A stretch of 27,049 nt of DNA from JBLHKW01 sp047618565 (GTDB lineage: Bacteria > Planctomycetota > UBA1135 > GCA-002686595). The stretch lies in assembly GCA_047618565.1 (NCBI GenBank), contig JBLHKW010000063.1, positions 1 to 27,049 of the forward strand. Direction: 5' to 3'. Position numbers and translations under genes: made by a program. Position 1 is the first letter of the stretch, and every line of letters begins with the position of its first letter. The notes beneath the pieces are model-generated. The model saw only the letters and a list, made by a program, of their open reading frames with translations, had not been told where the DNA came from and did not search any database. Shown piece by piece: positions 25,905 through 27,049 of the stretch.

Positions 25905-25929
25905 GACGGCCCTCGCCGCCGGGGCCGTC
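25905..25929 (+). terminator. Possible hairpin downstream of tRNA-Val
   Basis: An 8-bp perfect stem (GACGGCCC/GGGCCGTC) with a nine-base loop lies 48 bases after the tRNA CCA end. There is no T-tract. Its right arm overlaps a perfect tandem 9-mer, GGGCCGTCA twice (25922-25939). Confidence 0.35.
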
Positions 25930-26051
25930 AGGGCCGTCAGCGGAAGCCGACCTCGCACGCACGCCGGTCGAACCGTACGGCATTGGATGACCGGACCCAT
26001 CGATGACCGCGGCCCCCGTCGGGCCCTGGCGACCGAACCAGGAGATCCCAG

Positions 26052-27049
26052 ATGCTGAGCCTGCTCCTCACCCTTTTTACCGCCGCCGCGCCCCAGGGAA
26101 CGGATCTGGACCAGATCTACGACCAGCTGCAGGAGGAGGAGCGCATCACGCCCGAGGTGCGCATCGTCCAGGCCGTCGTGCCCTGCGTCGTGTTCATCGA
26201 GACCGAATCCGTCAAGCAAGGCCTCCCATTCGGGTCCATTTTCACGAGGACCTACGCCGGCAGCGGCTCGGGAGTTGTCGTGCACCCGGATGGATACATC
26301 GTGACCAACTACCATGTGGTTGCGGGGGCCAGCACGATCAAGGTCTCATTCGCTCGCGTTCCCGGGCAGTTGGATGCGGACCTGGTGTCCTTTCAACGCA
26401 CCGAAGACCTGGCACTGCTGCGCATTCGCGGCGGCGGGAATTATCCGACCGTGCGGCTTGGCACCAGCTCGGACCTGCTCGAGGCGGAGCGCGTCGTCGC
26501 GATCGGGAACCCCTACGGGCAGACGCACACGGTCTCGAAGGGCATCATCTCCGGCCTGCACCGGGATGTCCGTGTTCCGGACCAGTCCCTGGCCTTCACG
26601 GACCTGATCCAGACCGATGCGTCGATCAATTTTGGCAATTCCGGCGGCCCGTTGCTCAACATTCGTGGCGAGCTGATCGGGATCAACACGGCCATGAACG
26701 CGCAGGCGGAGAACATCGGCTTCGCGATCCCGGTCGACCGCATCAAGCTCGTGCTGAACGACATCCTGTTTCCGCAGGCCCGCAAGAGCTGGCTGGGATT
26801 CGAGCTCGCGCCCGACCAGAACCTGACCGTGGGCAGGGTCTGGGGCAACGGGCCCGGTGAGGAAGCCGGGATCTGTAGCGGGGACCAGATCGTCGCGGTC
26901 GGGGGGCGCGAGGTGGCCAGCCCGGACGAATTCCTGCACGCCAGCCTCGAACTCGAGCCGCGGCAGCGCGTCGAGATCCGGCTGAAGCGGGGTGATTCCA
27001 CCGAAACGACCGTCGTGAACAGCTGGGATCGCCTGGATGGGCTGCTTTT
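26052..27049 (+). CDS. HtrA/Deg-type trypsin-like serine protease with PDZ domain (3' end outside window)
   Basis: This is an exported serine protease of the S1C group, likely in envelope protein quality control. The first 332 residues are visible and the frame stays open at the right edge. A short signal peptide (MLSLLLTLFTAAAP) is followed by a chymotrypsin-fold domain (about 35-240). The catalytic triad is His88 (TNYHVVAG), Asp119 (TEDLALL) and Ser197 (NFGNSGGPLLN). GTSSDL, IGNPYG and ENIGFAIPVDRI are also typical of HtrA. A PDZ domain begins about 247 (WLGFELAP, GPGEEAGICSGDQIVAVGG). ATG 26052 has GGAG seven bases upstream. It lies 195 bases after tRNA-Val and is probably transcribed separately. 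A second PDZ domain may lie beyond the window. The N-terminal regulatory region is short, as in DegS-like members. Confidence 0.93.
   Translation, partial: MLSLLLTLFTAAAPQGTDLDQIYDQLQEEERITPEVRIVQAVVPCVVFIETESVKQGLPFGSIFTRTYAGSGSGVVVHPDGYIVTNYHVVAGASTIKVSFARVPGQLDADLVSFQRTEDLALLRIRGGGNYPTVRLGTSSDLLEAERVVAIGNPYGQTHTVSKGIISGLHRDVRVPDQSLAFTDLIQTDASINFGNSGGPLLNIRGELIGINTAMNAQAENIGFAIPVDRIKLVLNDILFPQARKSWLGFELAPDQNLTVGRVWGNGPGEEAGICSGDQIVAVGGREVASPDEFLHASLELEPRQRVEIRLKRGDSTETTVVNSWDRLDGLL

Overview
The window reads as chromosomal DNA of an uncultivated, high-GC member of the Planctomycetota. Codon third positions are strongly G/C. One gene encodes a Minf_1886-type protein, a family restricted to planctomycetes and verrucomicrobia. 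The large secreted protein at 13187-15715 ends in a Cys-containing C-terminal domain of a kind I recall from planctomycete secreted proteins (from memory, not searched). Peptidoglycan-related genes (glmS, uppP, a PGRP-type amidase lipoprotein, ald) suggest a normal walled cell. Most of the window is ordinary housekeeping sequence in compact operons. There is no CRISPR array, no intact insertion sequence and no gene-free stretch over 300 bases.

Layout. Positions 1-6902 lie on the minus strand. moaC comes first in transcription order, then accB-accC-lipoprotein-UDP-glucuronate decarboxylase, coupled by overlaps or an 8-base gap. A good intrinsic terminator follows at 2413-2434, then glmS and an epimerase cut by the left edge. 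Two short-chain dehydrogenases that probably share UDP-glucuronate therefore flank glmS, which points to envelope or exopolysaccharide precursor supply. A plus-strand S41 protease (7070-9598) faces a minus-strand replication operon, tmk-holB-Minf_1886 gene-AI-2E transporter (12990 down to 9654). A large secreted plus-strand protein (13187-15715) faces a large secreted minus-strand TPR/metallopeptidase (18838-15788). An amidase lipoprotein and a glycosyltransferase follow on plus (18993-21181).

The most accessory-looking segment is about 21182-23603. It holds a lone nuclease fusion, Cas4/RecB-like Fe-S nuclease plus a DUF2779 DEDD-type exonuclease, with less GC-biased codon use. Behind it sit a 143-base inverted-repeat element and a perfect 15-base tandem duplication. 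ald-uppP (minus, both apparently starting with TTG), a tRNA-Val(GAC) with encoded CCA and an HtrA-type protease cut by the right edge complete the window.

All three convergent gene junctions carry a strong hairpin or inverted repeat (9614-9641, 15758-15788, 23419-23561), which probably separates opposing transcripts. The best candidates for undescribed biology are the nuclease plus inverted-repeat segment, the C-terminal domain of the secreted protein, and the Minf_1886 gene translationally coupled to holB.
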